A stretch of 5,426 bases of DNA, from assembly GCA_003154025.1 (NCBI GenBank), contig PMCE01000513.1:8465-13890 (forward strand). The letters run 5' to 3'. Under the pieces are notes generated by a model. That model did not search any database, was not told the DNA's origin, and saw only the letters and a program-made list of their open reading frames with translations. The translations under genes were made by a program, and so were the position numbers. The DNA is from Syntrophaceae bacterium (GTDB taxonomy: Bacteria; Desulfobacterota; SM23-61). Shown one piece after another: positions 1 to 5,426 of the stretch (its first letter is position 1; each line of letters opens with the position of its first letter).

Positions 1-1
1 G

Positions 2-385
2 AATAATGAGAACCCGAAGGTTGTACCGGCCAAAGCTTCGGCCCAGGAAGTGGTTTCTTCCATGGAGACGGCTTTTAAAACGGAATTTGCCCGGGCGGGC
101 TTGAATGTCGTGGACAGCAAGGAAAATGCCCAAAGAATCATCGACGTTTCCCTTGTGAGCCTGTGGGTCGCAGAGAAAAATACCTTCGATGCGGCGGTGG
201 TCACTCACGTGGAGGTGAAGGATAAAGACGGGAAAGTTCTGGACAGCCAGGGTTTCAAAGGTGCGGCAACCAGGTGGGGAAGCAGCTACAGTGCGGAGGA
301 GTACCGGAAGGCCGTGAGCGATGCCGTGGTGGAATTATTGAAAAACATGTTTAACAACGATGCTTTCATAAAAAGTCTGGGATAA
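2..385 (+). CDS. YajG-like lipoprotein, C-terminal part (5' end off the left edge)
   Basis: The reading frame is open from base 2 to a TAA at 383-385, giving about 127 visible residues. A GTG at 50 and an ATG further in could be read as starts. However, the frame stays open to the left edge, and the purine-rich AGGAAG abuts the GTG with no spacer, so I treat the gene as truncated by the window. No signal peptide or lipobox is visible, as expected if the N-terminus is missing. The visible part has alternating beta-type segments (around IIDVSLVSL and AAVVTHVEVKD), a DKDGK turn, then an alpha-helical tail ending NNDAFIKSLG. The pattern of a helix with 'AV..AV..LL..M', followed by D..FIK near the C-terminus, resembles E. 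coli YajG (lipoprotein_16 family), a small outer-membrane-associated lipoprotein of unknown function. That resemblance is from memory, not a search. The gene is convergent with the amidase and separated from it by 214 bases. It could instead be another small periplasmic lipoprotein of similar fold. Confidence 0.6.
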   Translation, partial: NNENPKVVPAKASAQEVVSSMETAFKTEFARAGLNVVDSKENAQRIIDVSLVSLWVAEKNTFDAAVVTHVEVKDKDGKVLDSQGFKGAATRWGSSYSAEEYRKAVSDAVVELLKNMFNNDAFIKSLG

Positions 386-599
386 ATTTACCGCCCCTTA
401 CGGGTTCAAAGAAGGGTGCCCTGTTATGGTGATCCGAGGATGAAAACGGTAGGAAGAATGGGGGCAAGTCTTTCATCGTGACAAGGGTGATTAGAAGGCT
501 GCGGGTTCCGGGCCAAAACCTCCGATAGCGGACCCCATCTTGCACGGGGCCCGCTATCTTCACCCTCCAACCTGCCACGTTCTGCAACTTCTTTGGGGC
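386..599. other. Convergent intergenic gap
   Basis: This 214-base gap separates the 3' ends of the plus-strand lipoprotein-like gene and the minus-strand amidase. I see no convincing coding sequence: the only open frame (minus strand, 73 codons) overlaps the lipoprotein 3' end, has no recognisable motif and no good ribosome site. The one clear structure is the hairpin at 524-558. No clear terminator of the plus-strand gene is visible; the small GGGTGCCC palindrome near 413-422 is too short to count. Confidence 0.5.
524..558 (-). terminator. Hairpin, candidate terminator of the minus-strand operon
   Basis: A 13-base left arm (524-536) pairs with 546-558 around a 9-base loop. In the plus-strand RNA position 9 of the stem is an A/C mismatch. 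In the minus-strand RNA the same position is a G-U wobble, so the stem is continuous only when read in the amidase direction. It lies about 40 bases downstream of the amidase stop. The trailing T-run in the minus direction is weak (GGAGGTTTTGG), so this could be an inefficient intrinsic terminator or a 3'-end-stabilising structure rather than a classic one. Confidence 0.45.
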
Positions 600-2054
600 C
601 TATTCAAATTCCGGTGGCGGGAGAAACCCCTGAAACTCCTGTTCGAGAAGCCGGGCGAAGTGAATACAGGTAAGGTCGCCGTACTGGGGCCCGACGATCT
701 GGACGCCCACCGGCAGGCCGCTTTCCGCCAGCCCCGCCAGTCCCATGGTGGCCGGCAAATAAAAATTGCCCGAGTAACCCGCCCAGAACATCTGGGTGGT
801 CGAAGGCTGGGGACGGCCGTTGACCATGACCATGCGCTCCCACCGTTCCCCCTTCTGGTTATGGGGGAAAGCAACGGTGGCGGCCTCGGGGCACAGGAAC
901 AGGTCGTATTCGCGGAAAAATTCGTCCCACGCCCAGCGCATCTTGTGGCGCGCCTCGCTGTGCGCCAGCCAATCTTTGTGGAACATCGTCATCCCACGCA
1001 CCATCTCTGCCGGGTAGCTGTCATCCTCGGGGTCGAGAGTTTTGAGGATTCCCAGGTTTTTCTGGAATACCTCCGGGGCCTGGCGGCCCGAAGTCTGCGC
1101 GCGCATGAGGCGGATGAAATTACGGTAAACCTCGCGGGAGTCGATCTTCGGCCGGGCTTTTTCGCTCACTTTCACTTTGCTTTTCCTCAAGAAATCGACC
1201 AACGCCCGCAGTTTCGCCTGCACCTCCTGATCGACTTCGGCCCGGGGGTCGGTGTAGGCCACCGCCACCTTGTAATCACGGAGCCTCTTCTGGGAAGGCT
1301 TGGGCAGGCGGAGCTGCCAGCCTCTCCCGTCAATCTCATCCGGTCCGGCGATCACCTCCATGGCCAGGGCCAAGTCTTCGGCGCTGCGCGCCAGAGGCCC
1401 GATGACCGCGATGTCTTCCGGAGACACCTCTCCGTCCAATGCCTGGCCGAGGGCGGTGGCAATGCCATGGCTCGGCTTGTGCCCGAAGACGCCGCAGTAA
1501 TGGGCCGGGTTGCGGATCGAAGACCCGATGTCGCTTCCCGTTTCAAGACCCGTAAGCCCTGCCGCCAGCGCGGCGGCAGACCCTCCCGAAGAGCCTCCCG
1601 GGATGCGGGTCACATCCCACGGATTGTTCGTCGTTCCGTAGATCTCGTTGAAAGACTGCCAATCGGCCAGGTAGAGCGGGATGTTGGTCTTGCCGAACAG
1701 CACCGCCCCGGCCTTGCGGTATCGATCCACGGCCACCGCATTCTTCTTTGGATAGTTGTTGCGGTAGGCGGGCACCCCCCAGGTGGTGGGCATCCCCGCC
1801 ACGTCGAAGGAATCCTTGATCGTCATGGGAACGCCGTGCAAAGGTCCCCAGATCTCCCCCTTGGCCAGCGCTCGATCGGCCTTCTTCGCTCGCTTCCGCG
1901 CTGCCTCCACGTCCATGAAGACAACCGCATTGATCTTGGGGTTATACCGCTCTACCCGATCCAGATAGAGGTCGAGCAATTCGAGGCAACCGATCTTTTT
2001 CTGGCGGATCAAAGAGGCCAGTTGCTTTGCGGAACGAAAGGGTAACGCGATCAT
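600..2054 (-). CDS. Amidase-signature family amidase
   Basis: The predicted 484-residue protein is a cytoplasmic serine hydrolase of the amidase signature (AS) family, which cleaves carboxamide C-N bonds. Family landmarks are complete: PLHGVPMTIKD with catalytic Lys80, the Ser/Gly-rich PGGSSGGSAAA with cis-Ser155, and GSDIGSSIRNPA with nucleophile Ser179. The Lys-Ser-Ser spacings (75 and 24) match FAAH as I recall it. The C-terminal GLPVGVQIVGP segment (about 446-456) is also typical, and length is normal. The ATG at 2054 is preceded by a good GGAGG site. No gatB or gatC neighbour is visible and the sequence departs from GatA-like GSDTGGSIR, so a stand-alone amidase is more likely than the glutamyl-tRNA amidotransferase subunit. 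Its exact substrate cannot be read from sequence. No signal peptide is seen. It is the last of four same-strand genes and sits 105 bases behind the DppF-type ATPase, suggesting a role in hydrolysing imported amides or peptides. One oddity is Ser178 where most relatives have Gly in the oxyanion-hole motif. Confidence 0.93.
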   Translation of the reverse strand: MIALPFRSAKQLASLIRQKKIGCLELLDLYLDRVERYNPKINAVVFMDVEAARKRAKKADRALAKGEIWGPLHGVPMTIKDSFDVAGMPTTWGVPAYRNNYPKKNAVAVDRYRKAGAVLFGKTNIPLYLADWQSFNEIYGTTNNPWDVTRIPGGSSGGSAAALAAGLTGLETGSDIGSSIRNPAHYCGVFGHKPSHGIATALGQALDGEVSPEDIAVIGPLARSAEDLALAMEVIAGPDEIDGRGWQLRLPKPSQKRLRDYKVAVAYTDPRAEVDQEVQAKLRALVDFLRKSKVKVSEKARPKIDSREVYRNFIRLMRAQTSGRQAPEVFQKNLGILKTLDPEDDSYPAEMVRGMTMFHKDWLAHSEARHKMRWAWDEFFREYDLFLCPEAATVAFPHNQKGERWERMVMVNGRPQPSTTQMFWAGYSGNFYLPATMGLAGLAESGLPVGVQIVGPQYGDLTCIHFARLLEQEFQGFLPPPEFE

Positions 2055-2159
2055 CCTCTGCCTCCGTGATTAATATTTCCTTCTCTTCGCTGAATTCCAT
2101 CAAAGGACGGAATGACCCGGGGCGATCCCCCGGCGGGAATCGCTTCGCCGGCGCGTGCT
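2055..2159. other. Intergenic spacer with overlapping GC-rich hairpins
   Basis: This 105-base spacer lies between the DppF-type ATPase stop and the amidase start. Its ATPase-proximal half holds two mutually exclusive GC-rich stems: CCGGGG/CCCCGG (2117-2122 with 2128-2133) and CCGGCG/CGCCGG (2130-2135 with 2146-2151). Neither is followed by a T-run in the minus direction, so they are not canonical terminators. They could act as mRNA 3' stabilisers or attenuate readthrough into the amidase gene. The amidase-proximal half is AT-richer and includes AATATTAAT. As a -10 box this would leave too short a leader and lacks a good -35, so I do not call a promoter. Confidence 0.35.
2061..2065 (-). promoter_or_regulatory. 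Ribosome binding site of the amidase gene
   Basis: On the minus strand GGAGG lies 6 bases before the ATG at 2054-2052 (GGAGG-CAGAGG-ATG). It is the strongest Shine-Dalgarno match of the genes in this window and fixes the amidase start. Confidence 0.75.
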
Positions 2160-3185
2160 TTACGGCTTCAAATTCTCCCGCTCTCCCTCCGGATAGAGAT
2201 GGCAGGCGGCAAAATGGCCGCTTCCGTGGTCAAGGAAAGGGGGTTCCTCTTTCCGGCAGATCTCCATCACCCGGTCGCAACGGGTGTGAAACCGGCAGCC
2301 GGGAGGGAGGTTCAGCGGGCTGGGGGGTTCCCCCTCCAGCTGCCGGTATTCTCTCCTCAGATGGGGATCGGGAATGGGAATGGCCTGGAGGAGTGCCCGG
2401 GTGTAAGGGTGGAGCGGGTTCTCATAAATGGCGTCCCTGTCGGCCATCTCCACGATCTTCCCCACGTACATGACCGCAATCCGGTCGCTGATATGGCGGA
2501 CCACCGCCAGGTCGTGGGCGATGAAGAGATAGGTCAGGTCGAAGTCCCTCTTCAGGTCCTGGAGCAGGTTGAGGACCTGCGCCTGAACGGAGACATCCAG
2601 GGCGGAGACGGGCTCATCGCAGATAATCAGTTTGGGCTGCACGGCGAGAGCCCGGGCCACTCCGATTCTCTGGCGTTGCCCTCCGCTGAATTCGTGGGGG
2701 AAACGGGGGATGTGCTCGCCGCTCAATCCCACCGCACCGAGGAGTCCCCTCATCCTTTCCCGGGCCGGGGCCCCGGACAGGTGATGGTGGATCCGCAGAG
2801 CTTCGCCCAGGATCTGGCCGACGGTCATCCGGGGATTGAGCGAGGCGTAGGGGTCCTGGAAGATGATCTGGACATCCTTCCTCAACCGGCGCAACTCTTC
2901 CCGCTTCAACGCATGGACGTTCTGCCCTTGGAACAGAACTTCCCCCGAGGTAGGCTGGAGCAGGGAAAGGATGAGCCGGCCGGTTGTGGATTTGCCGCAC
3001 CCCGACTCCCCCACCAGGCCCAGGGTTTCCCCCGCACGGAGGGTGAAACTGATCCCGTCGACGGCGACTACCCTTCCGGACCGGCGGGAGAAAAAACCCG
3101 CCTTTTGGGGAAAGTATTTGACCAGGTTTTTTACTTCCAGGAGCGGCTGCTTTTTTTCAGCCTCTGGCGCCATTTCGTTCGCCAT
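2160..3185 (-). CDS. dppF: Peptide ABC transporter ATP-binding protein, DppF/OppF type
   Basis: This is one of the two cytoplasmic ATPases that power a dipeptide/oligopeptide-class ABC importer. Numbered from the ATG at 3185 (341 residues), it has Walker [10 protein letters not shown] (59-67), Q-loop Gln110 in [14 protein letters not shown], signature SGGQRQR (167-173), Walker B LIICDEP with catalytic Glu191, and H-loop His224 in AHD. These are followed by the oligopeptide-transporter C-terminal domain starting HPYTRALL (259). Its tail carries four cysteines (297, 303, 310, 328) in the pattern GCRFHTRC-x6-C-x17-C. The frame extends upstream to a TTG at 3227, but those 14 codons are partly in the repeat region. 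The ATG start gives the length usual for DppF (about 335). The Shine-Dalgarno is weak (AAGGAAG, long spacer), so the start is uncertain. It lies 180 bases behind the partner ATPase gene. Family membership is near certain, but peptide class (Dpp, Opp or nickel/other) is not resolved by sequence alone. Confidence 0.93.
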   Translation of the reverse strand: MANEMAPEAEKKQPLLEVKNLVKYFPQKAGFFSRRSGRVVAVDGISFTLRAGETLGLVGESGCGKSTTGRLILSLLQPTSGEVLFQGQNVHALKREELRRLRKDVQIIFQDPYASLNPRMTVGQILGEALRIHHHLSGAPARERMRGLLGAVGLSGEHIPRFPHEFSGGQRQRIGVARALAVQPKLIICDEPVSALDVSVQAQVLNLLQDLKRDFDLTYLFIAHDLAVVRHISDRIAVMYVGKIVEMADRDAIYENPLHPYTRALLQAIPIPDPHLRREYRQLEGEPPSPLNLPPGCRFHTRCDRVMEICRKEEPPFLDHGSGHFAACHLYPEGERENLKP

Positions 3186-3213
3186 GCAAGAGCTTTCTTC
3201 CTTAAGCAATTGC

Positions 3214-3372
3214 TTCAAATTTTCCAAATTCCAAGCGCCAATCCCGCGAAGCGCGGGATCAAATAAATTCCAATCTCCAAAAATCCAAACTCGGGAATCC
3301 CGTTTCGGTCATTCGAATTTTGGATTTTGGAGTTTGTTCGGGATTTGAAATTTGTAATTTGGAATTTAATTC
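3214..3372. repeat. AT-rich palindromic intergenic element with embedded GC hairpin
   Basis: The gap between the two ATPase genes is built from variations of AATTCCAAAT and its complement. Inner arms CTCCAAAAATCCAAA (3275-3289) and TTTGGATTTTGGAG (3319-3332) pair with a single-base bulge. Outer arms at 3261-3271 and 3361-3371 match at 10 of 11 positions. A GC-rich hairpin sits on the left side (3241-3259). The element's composition differs sharply from the flanking G+C-rich genes. It resembles the TTGGAATTTGGAATTT-type intergenic repeats I recall from environmental bacterial genomes. Its right outer arm includes the stop codon of the DppD-type gene (TAA at 3368-3366). Its left edge overlaps the alternative 5' extension of the DppF-type gene. 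The boundaries are approximate. Whether it is a mobile, miniature-type repeat cannot be tested from one copy. Confidence 0.6.
3241..3259. repeat. Perfect GC-rich hairpin inside the intergenic element
   Basis: ATCCCGCG (3241-3248) is exactly complementary to CGCGGGAT (3252-3259) around a 3-base AAG loop. It lies within AT-rich sequence between the two ATPase genes. There is no T-run after it on the minus strand, so an intrinsic terminator is unlikely. It could be a processing or stability structure affecting the DppD/DppF mRNA ratio, or simply a structural part of the repeat element. Confidence 0.55.
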
Positions 3373-4346
3373 GGTCCTTTCTTCCAGATCCAGCACCTCA
3401 CCTCATGTCCCGGTTCCGTCTCGATCAAAGCGGGGAGTTTTTGTTTGCAGACCTCCTGAGCCGATGAGCATCGAGGATGGAATCGGCACCCCGTCGGCAT
3501 TTGGCTGGCGCTGGGAACGGTTCCTTCGATCACCCGCAGGCGGTCACGCCGCTCGTTTAATTTCGGAATGGACCCCAGCAAACCGACGGTGTACGGGTGG
3601 GCCGGCCGATCAAAAATCCGCTCCACCCCCCCCGATTCGACCACCTGGCCGGCGTACATGACGACCACCCGGTTGACCATCTGGGCCACCACTCCCAGGT
3701 TATGGGTGATCAGCATGATGGCCATTCCCAGCTCTTGCTGCAACCTTTTCATCAGGGAGAGGATTTGGGCCTGAATGGTCACGTCCAGAGCGGTTGTGGG
3801 CTCGTCGGCGATCAACAATTCAGGCCGGCAGGCCAGGGCCATGGCGATCATGACCCGCTGGCGCATTCCTCCGGAGAGCTGATGGGGATACTCGTCGATG
3901 CGGGCCTCGGCCGACGGAATGCCCACCAGCTTCAGAAGATGGATGGCTTCTTTTCGCGCCTCGGCCGGGCGCTGGTTCTTGTGGTAGATCAGGGGCTCCA
4001 TGACCTGGCGGCCGATGGTGAAGACCGGGTTCAGGCTGGTCATGGGCTCCTGGAAAATCATGGCGATCTTATTCCCCTGGATCACCTTCATCTCTTCCGG
4101 GGATTTCTTAAGCAGGTTCTCCCCCCGGAATAGGACTTCTCCCTCCACGACCCGCCCCGGGTAAGAGATGAGCTTGAGGACGGAGTAGGCGGTCACGCTC
4201 TTCCCCGACCCCGATTCTCCCACGACCCCCAGAGTTTCTCCCGGGCCGATGGTCAGGTCCACCCCGTCCACCGCGCGGACGATCCCCTCGCCGGTAAAGA
4301 ACTGGGTCTTGAGGTTGGTGATCTTGAGAAGAGGTTCGGTATTCAA
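3366..4346 (-). CDS. dppD: Peptide ABC transporter ATP-binding protein, DppD/OppD type
   Basis: This is the partner ATPase of the DppF-type protein, expected to form the nucleotide-binding heterodimer of a peptide-class importer at the inner face of the membrane. Numbered from the TTG at 4346 (326 residues), it has Walker A GESGSGKS (43-50), Q-loop Gln99 in [13 protein letters not shown], signature SGGMRQR (158-164), Walker B LLIADEP with Glu182, and H-loop His215 in THNLGVV (Asn replaces the commoner Asp next to it). The oligopeptide-transporter C-terminal domain begins HPYTVGLL (250), with four cysteines at 287, 293, 300 and 318. The frame continues to another TTG at 4397, but those 17 codons (YYLCSSVYLCPIG...) are translation of the CAGAT repeat. 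The inner TTG gives the usual DppD length (about 327). The only Shine-Dalgarno-like stretch before it is GGAATAAAAAGA, which is weak. No permease or binding-protein gene is next to it in the window. Dpp versus Opp is not resolved. Confidence 0.93.
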   Translation of the reverse strand: MNTEPLLKITNLKTQFFTGEGIVRAVDGVDLTIGPGETLGVVGESGSGKSVTAYSVLKLISYPGRVVEGEVLFRGENLLKKSPEEMKVIQGNKIAMIFQEPMTSLNPVFTIGRQVMEPLIYHKNQRPAEARKEAIHLLKLVGIPSAEARIDEYPHQLSGGMRQRVMIAMALACRPELLIADEPTTALDVTIQAQILSLMKRLQQELGMAIMLITHNLGVVAQMVNRVVVMYAGQVVESGGVERIFDRPAHPYTVGLLGSIPKLNERRDRLRVIEGTVPSASQMPTGCRFHPRCSSAQEVCKQKLPALIETEPGHEVRCWIWKKGPN

Positions 4347-4362
4347 TCTTTTTATTCCAATT

Positions 4363-4462
4363 GGACACAGATAAACAGATGAACACAGATAATACAAAAA
4401 AGAATTTAGAACGGCTAAGATTTTAAATTCTTATCTGTGTTTATCTGGGTTCATCTGTCTCC
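4363..4462. repeat. Inverted repeat with three CAGATRAA units per arm
   Basis: The left arm (4363-4392) carries CAGAT at 4368, 4376 and 4386. The right arm (4431-4462) carries the complement ATCTG at 4433, 4443 and 4453. Most units are 10 bases apart. Reverse-complementing the right arm reproduces the left arm with a few substitutions and a 2-base gap. An AT-rich centre (4393-4430) adds a short internal pairing (AGAATTTA with TAAATTCT). The unit resembles the widespread ACACAGATGAACACAGAT-type intergenic repeats I recall from environmental bacterial genomes. The element sits between the M42 peptidase gene and the DppD-type gene, and its left arm is open in the DppD frame. It could be a mobile palindromic repeat, an mRNA structure or a protein-binding site. 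Only its structure is directly seen. Confidence 0.7.
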
Positions 4463-4495
4463 TATTAATTCTTTTGTCTTTTCTGCTCCCTCTGG

Positions 4496-4511
4496 GGGGA
4501 AAAAATTCCCC
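4496..4511. repeat. Short hairpin just downstream of the M42 peptidase stop
   Basis: GGGGAA (4496-4501) pairs with TTCCCC (4506-4511) around a 4-base loop. It begins only 3 bases beyond the peptidase stop codon in the direction of transcription. In the minus-strand RNA the loop is UUUU and the stem is followed by a C-rich then A-rich run, not a U-run, so termination is doubtful. It may protect the 3' end of the peptidase message. Confidence 0.35.
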
Positions 4512-4514
4512 GCT

Positions 4515-5426
4515 TCACCGCTTCCAATTCGACTCAAAATACCCGCATAGAAGCGTCACCGTGTTCTGCAGCGAATCCAGGTGCGTCACCTCGTAGGGAG
4601 AATGGGAATAGCGGCGCGGAATGGTCAGGGAGGTACACTTGATGTCCGAGAAGGCTTCGTAGGCGCCGGAGGCATCGGTGTACAAGTTAAAACGGGCGTC
4701 CACGTGAACCGGCAGATTCGCCGCCTTCCCCGCGGCGCGCAGGGCCTGAACGAGTTCTGCATCGCTGAAGCTGATAGCCATTCCCCTTCCCGGTTTTCCC
4801 GATTCAAAGCGGCGAATAACCGGCCCGGTGCCCAGGGGGACCGCTTTGCCCGGCCCTGCGCCCGGATCGATGGCATAGGCATTATCCACGGCCACCGCCC
4901 AGGTGGGGTGAATCTGGCGCGCTGCGTACTCCGCTCCCCGGCAGCCCACTTCCTCCTGGACGGTGAAGGCGAAGATGATCGTGATCCCCAGATCCAGGTG
5001 CGCCACTCTCCGTGCCGTCTCGATGAGGACCGCGCACCCGGTGCGATCGTCCACCGCTTTGCTGGCCAGGACTTTCTCCTCATCATCCAGCCAGCGGGGG
5101 ACGGTGTCGAAGATGATGGGGTCTCCAGGGTCGACCCGAGTCGCCCGCGGGCCGACGTCGATCCATAGCTCCCCCACATTCTGGCTTAGATGCACGCTGG
5201 GAGAGCAGACCACCCCGGGAATCGGGCCCGATTGGGTCAAGACCCGTACCGGCTGCCCGACAACCACCGCGGGGCTAATGCTCCCCACGTAATCGAACCG
5301 GATGAAGCCGTCCCCGGCATGGGTGACAACCATGCTCACCTCGTCCGTATGGGCCATCAGCATAAAGACCGAAGAGCCGGGAGGCCCCTTCTTGATGGCC
5401 AGGAGGTTTCCCATGCCGTCCATCTC
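4515..5426 (-). CDS. M42 family metallo-aminopeptidase, partial (5' end off the right edge)
   Basis: The visible 303 residues match M42 peptidases (PepA/FrvX/TET-like cocatalytic metallo-aminopeptidases), which trim N-terminal residues from short peptides in the cytoplasm, usually as large oligomers. Counting from the Met at 5423, the metal-ligand and catalytic motifs are all visible: His25 in MAHTDE, Asp125 in SKAVDDRTG, the general base Glu157 and ligand Glu158 in VQEEVGCRGA, Asp180 in AVAVDNA, and His274 in PRRYSHSPYE. The frame is open at the right edge (Glu precedes that Met). In relatives 'DGMGNLLA' is preceded by roughly 30-50 residues containing the GPSG(Y/F)E motif, so the annotated Met is internal and the true start lies outside. 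The TGA stop is at 4517-4515. It is the first visible gene of the minus-strand series, 168 bases before the DppD-type gene, fitting hydrolysis of imported peptides. An endoglucanase label sometimes attached to this family (CelM) is not supported. Exact substrate preference is unknown. Confidence 0.92.
   Translation of the reverse strand, partial: EMDGMGNLLAIKKGPPGSSVFMLMAHTDEVSMVVTHAGDGFIRFDYVGSISPAVVVGQPVRVLTQSGPIPGVVCSPSVHLSQNVGELWIDVGPRATRVDPGDPIIFDTVPRWLDDEEKVLASKAVDDRTGCAVLIETARRVAHLDLGITIIFAFTVQEEVGCRGAEYAARQIHPTWAVAVDNAYAIDPGAGPGKAVPLGTGPVIRRFESGKPGRGMAISFSDAELVQALRAAGKAANLPVHVDARFNLYTDASGAYEAFSDIKCTSLTIPRRYSHSPYEVTHLDSLQNTVTLLCGYFESNWKR

Noticed and set aside
50..52. GTG as the true start of the lipoprotein-like gene
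   Set aside because: The frame is open to the left edge, and the purine-rich stretch directly touches the GTG, leaving no Shine-Dalgarno spacing. A lipoprotein would also need a signal peptide, which this start would lack.
540..2045. A 501-codon open frame on the plus strand across nearly the whole amidase gene
   Set aside because: It is exactly antisense to a gene with complete catalytic motifs. Its translation is low-complexity His/Arg/Gly/Pro-rich with no recognisable domain, as expected for the complement of G+C-rich coding sequence.
600..2054. GatA subunit of glutamyl-tRNA(Gln) amidotransferase
   Set aside because: No gatB or gatC nearby, and motifs such as GSDIGSSIRNPAHYCG fit stand-alone amidases better than the GSDTGGSIRQPA typical of GatA.
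2066..2082. AATATTAAT as a -10 promoter box for the amidase
   Set aside because: No acceptable -35 at 16-18 bases, and the implied leader would be too short to contain the good GGAGG ribosome site.
2112..3266. A 384-codon plus-strand open frame opposite the DppF-type gene
   Set aside because: It is antisense to a clear ABC ATPase, and its composition and lack of motifs fit a mirror of codon bias rather than a gene.
4363..4462. CRISPR array suggested by repeated CAGAT units
   Set aside because: Units are only about 8-10 bases apart, too short for repeat-spacer structure, and the two halves are in opposite orientation. There are no unique spacers and no cas genes.
4581..5168. A 195-codon plus-strand open frame opposite the M42 peptidase
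   Set aside because: Antisense to conserved metal-binding motifs, with no domain and no ribosome site seen.
5421..5423. ATG at 5423 as the true start of the M42 peptidase
   Set aside because: Relatives carry an N-terminal segment before the DGxGN motif and the frame is open to the right edge, so this Met is internal.

Overview
The window shows a G+C-rich Gram-negative bacterial genome segment. The lipoprotein-like gene at the left edge points to an outer membrane. The dense genes, frequent TTG-initiation ambiguity and AT-rich intergenic repeat elements resemble Desulfobacterota/'deltaproteobacterial' or related environmental genomes. That placement is a low-confidence inference, because no marker gene is present. 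Coding sequence is G+C-rich, and the gaps at about 3190-3365 and 4347-4510 are conspicuously AT-rich.

Layout from left to right: (1) positions 2-385, + strand, hold the C-terminal part of a small YajG-like lipoprotein gene whose start lies off the left edge. (2) Positions 386-599 are a convergent gap with a strong hairpin at 524-558. (3) Positions 600-5426 hold four minus-strand genes. In transcription order (right to left) they are an M42-family metallo-aminopeptidase (5' end off the right edge), a DppD/OppD-type ATPase, a DppF/OppF-type ATPase, and an amidase-signature (AS) hydrolase. The two ATPase genes are flanked by two different repeat-rich, palindromic intergenic elements, at about 3214-3372 and 4363-4462.

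The minus-strand genes make a coherent theme. A peptide-class ABC importer, energised by the paired DppD/DppF ATPases, would bring in short peptides or similar amide compounds. The M42 aminopeptidase and the AS amidase would hydrolyse peptide or amide bonds in the cytoplasm. No substrate-binding protein or permease gene is visible. They may lie beyond the right edge or elsewhere, so the transporter is incomplete here. All four minus-strand genes look intact where visible, with catalytic motifs present.

I found no CRISPR array, tRNA, rRNA, transposase, phage gene or clearly new system. The most unusual material is the pair of palindromic repeat elements, which supply apparent upstream start codons, and in one case the stop codon, of neighbouring ATPase genes. 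Smaller points are the amidase oxyanion-hole substitution and the four-cysteine clusters in both ATPase tails.
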